Shown one piece after another: positions 4,512-5,377 of a stretch of DNA of 5,377 bases. Each line of letters starts with the position of its first letter. Positions within the stretch are counted from its first letter, which is position 1. Below the pieces are notes generated by a model. That model searched no databases, had not been told where the DNA came from, and was given only the letters and a program-made list of their open reading frames with translations. The stretch is from Candidatus Geothermarchaeota archaeon (GTDB taxonomy: Archaea > Thermoproteota > Nitrososphaeria > Geothermarchaeales > JAUWBL01). The DNA is taken from positions 1-5,377 of the forward strand of contig JAUWBL010000086.1 in assembly GCA_030601715.1 (NCBI GenBank). The letters are read 5' to 3'. The translations under genes were made by a program, and so were the position numbers.

Positions 4512-5346
4512 GTCAATCGTCGCCCTTGCTCGGCCGGTAAACTCACTAACAGTCGGAGGGGCCGTGGTGGTCGGTGAGATTGTAGCACTTCGATCCCTTC
4601 CATCCATTCACGAAGCCTTGCTAGGCTTCCTCACCGGGCTTTTCATCTCAAGCTCCGCGATGGTCCTCAACGACTACTTTGACGTGGAAGTTGACAAGGT
4701 CAACGCACCACACAGACCTCTGCCGATGGAAACAATCTCCATCCCTGAAGCAATGCTTCTGGCAACAGCAGCTTCCGCGGCCGGCTTGATTGCAGCAGGG
4801 CTGTTGAGCTGGCTCAACTTAGCTATCGCCGCCATGTTCTGGATGGTGGGTTTTCTGTACAACTGGAGGTTCAAGGCGACCGGTCTTCCCGGTAACGTGT
4901 TCGTCAGTACCTCGGTTGGCATACCGTTCATATACGGGGGGGTCTCCGTTGGGGATCCCTCCAACATGATACTCTGGTCCTTCTTTGTCGTCGCGTTCTT
5001 GGCCAACATGGGGAGAGAGGTAGCGAAGGGCATCATCGATGTCAGGGGCGACGAACTGCGAGATGCGAAGACGGTTGCCAGGATGTGGGGAGCAGGTGTC
5101 GCTGCACACATGTCGAGTCTGTTCCTGTTTTCCGCAATCCTGTTCAGCTTCGTTCCATATTTCCTAGGTTGGCTGGGGCGTGTCTACTTTGCCATGATAA
5201 TGCTGTCTGACGTTGTAATGGCCTATCCTGCTTTGGAGCTGCTCAGGAGCCGAACACCGATGGAAGTCAGGAGAAGAAAACGTCAGATCCTGCTTGGTAT
5301 GTTTCTGGGATTGCTTGCCTTTGTCGTTGGTGGGGTGTACGCCTAA
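4489..5346 (+). CDS. UbiA-family prenyltransferase, probable DGGGP synthase
   Basis: Likely digeranylgeranylglyceryl phosphate synthase, the membrane enzyme that adds the second geranylgeranyl chain in archaeal ether-lipid synthesis. It has 285 aa and about eight or nine hydrophobic segments. The first Asp-rich motif is NDYFDVEVD (61-69), followed by RPLP (77-80); the second region is GREVAKGIIDVRGDE (175-189), then AKT (193-195). These are the two Mg-diphosphate sites of UbiA enzymes. The short NDxxDxxxD plus GREVxKxIxDxxGD pattern is the archaeal lipid type rather than menaquinone (MenA) or heme (CtaB) types. ATG 4489 has AGGAAG 8 bases upstream (4475-4480) inside the preceding gene; an ATG at 4501 is the alternative. 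The start overlaps the EndA-like gene by 23 bases, implying cotranscription and coupling. A hairpin follows the stop. Confidence 0.92.
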   Translation: MTTLMKIRSIVALARPVNSLTVGGAVVVGEIVALRSLPSIHEALLGFLTGLFISSSAMVLNDYFDVEVDKVNAPHRPLPMETISIPEAMLLATAASAAGLIAAGLLSWLNLAIAAMFWMVGFLYNWRFKATGLPGNVFVSTSVGIPFIYGGVSVGDPSNMILWSFFVVAFLANMGREVAKGIIDVRGDELRDAKTVARMWGAGVAAHMSSLFLFSAILFSFVPYFLGWLGRVYFAMIMLSDVVMAYPALELLRSRTPMEVRRRKRQILLGMFLGLLAFVVGGVYA

Positions 5347-5352
5347 CCATTT

Positions 5353-5377
5353 CTCCCGAGTGGGAGTTTCTCTCGTT
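5353..5377 (+). terminator. hairpin with pyrimidine tail after the prenyltransferase gene
   Basis: CTCCC (5353-5357), loop GAGT and GGGAG (5362-5366) form a 5-bp stem starting 7 bases after the stop codon, followed by TTTCTCTCGTT. Archaeal termination depends mainly on T-rich tracts, so the tail may matter more than the hairpin. It likely marks the end of the EndA-like/UbiA transcript. Confidence 0.55.

Noticed and set aside
4674..5111. 145-aa and 96-aa minus-strand ORFs
   Set aside because: Both are antisense frames within the well-supported UbiA prenyltransferase gene.
1..5377. CRISPR array, insertion sequence or other mobile element
   Set aside because: I saw no direct repeat array, transposase-like ORF, or tRNA-end duplication that would mark an integration site.

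Overview
The window reads as archaeal. It encodes a UbiA-family prenyltransferase of the archaeal ether-lipid type and a protein of the archaeal tRNA-splicing endonuclease (EndA) family. Two tRNA genes are interrupted by short introns that fold into bulge-helix-bulge (BHB) motifs, including introns outside the anticodon loop. Multiple non-canonical tRNA introns are best known from TACK archaea, so a TACK-type lineage is my inference; no rRNA or ribosomal protein gene is present to place it further.

Layout. Left edge: the first eight codons of a minus-strand gene that leaves the window (1-24). Then tRNA-Lys(UUU) on the minus strand (155-304), split by three introns; a gene-poor stretch (305-657); intron-less tRNA-Asp(GUC) on the plus strand (658-735); and a small minus-strand hypothetical ORF (745-960). 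Positions about 1084-1356 have no convincing ORF but many compact hairpins enclosed by a long-range terminal helix, so I call a structured non-coding RNA of unassigned class. A TauE/SafE membrane permease follows on the minus strand (1438-2232), then plus-strand tRNA-Arg(UCG) with a 15-nt D-loop intron (2332-2424).

Right half: two divergent gene pairs separated by an AT-rich intergenic region (3804-3932). Leftward, an MtnA-family sugar-phosphate isomerase (2739-3803) is coupled by an ATGA overlap to an 85-aa four-cysteine protein (2485-2742). Rightward, an EndA-family protein (3933-4511, TTG start with a strong Shine-Dalgarno) overlaps the UbiA prenyltransferase (4489-5346), which ends at a hairpin followed by a pyrimidine-rich, T-biased tail.

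The theme of greatest interest is tRNA splicing. More than half of the tRNA-Lys gene is intron (76 of 150 nt). Two of its three BHB motifs use exon bases that must later form the acceptor stem, D stem or anticodon arm, so splicing and folding look mutually exclusive and possibly ordered. The EndA-family protein encoded nearby keeps the expected Tyr and Lys regions but appears to lack the catalytic His, which would fit a structural or divergent subunit of a hetero-oligomeric enzyme.
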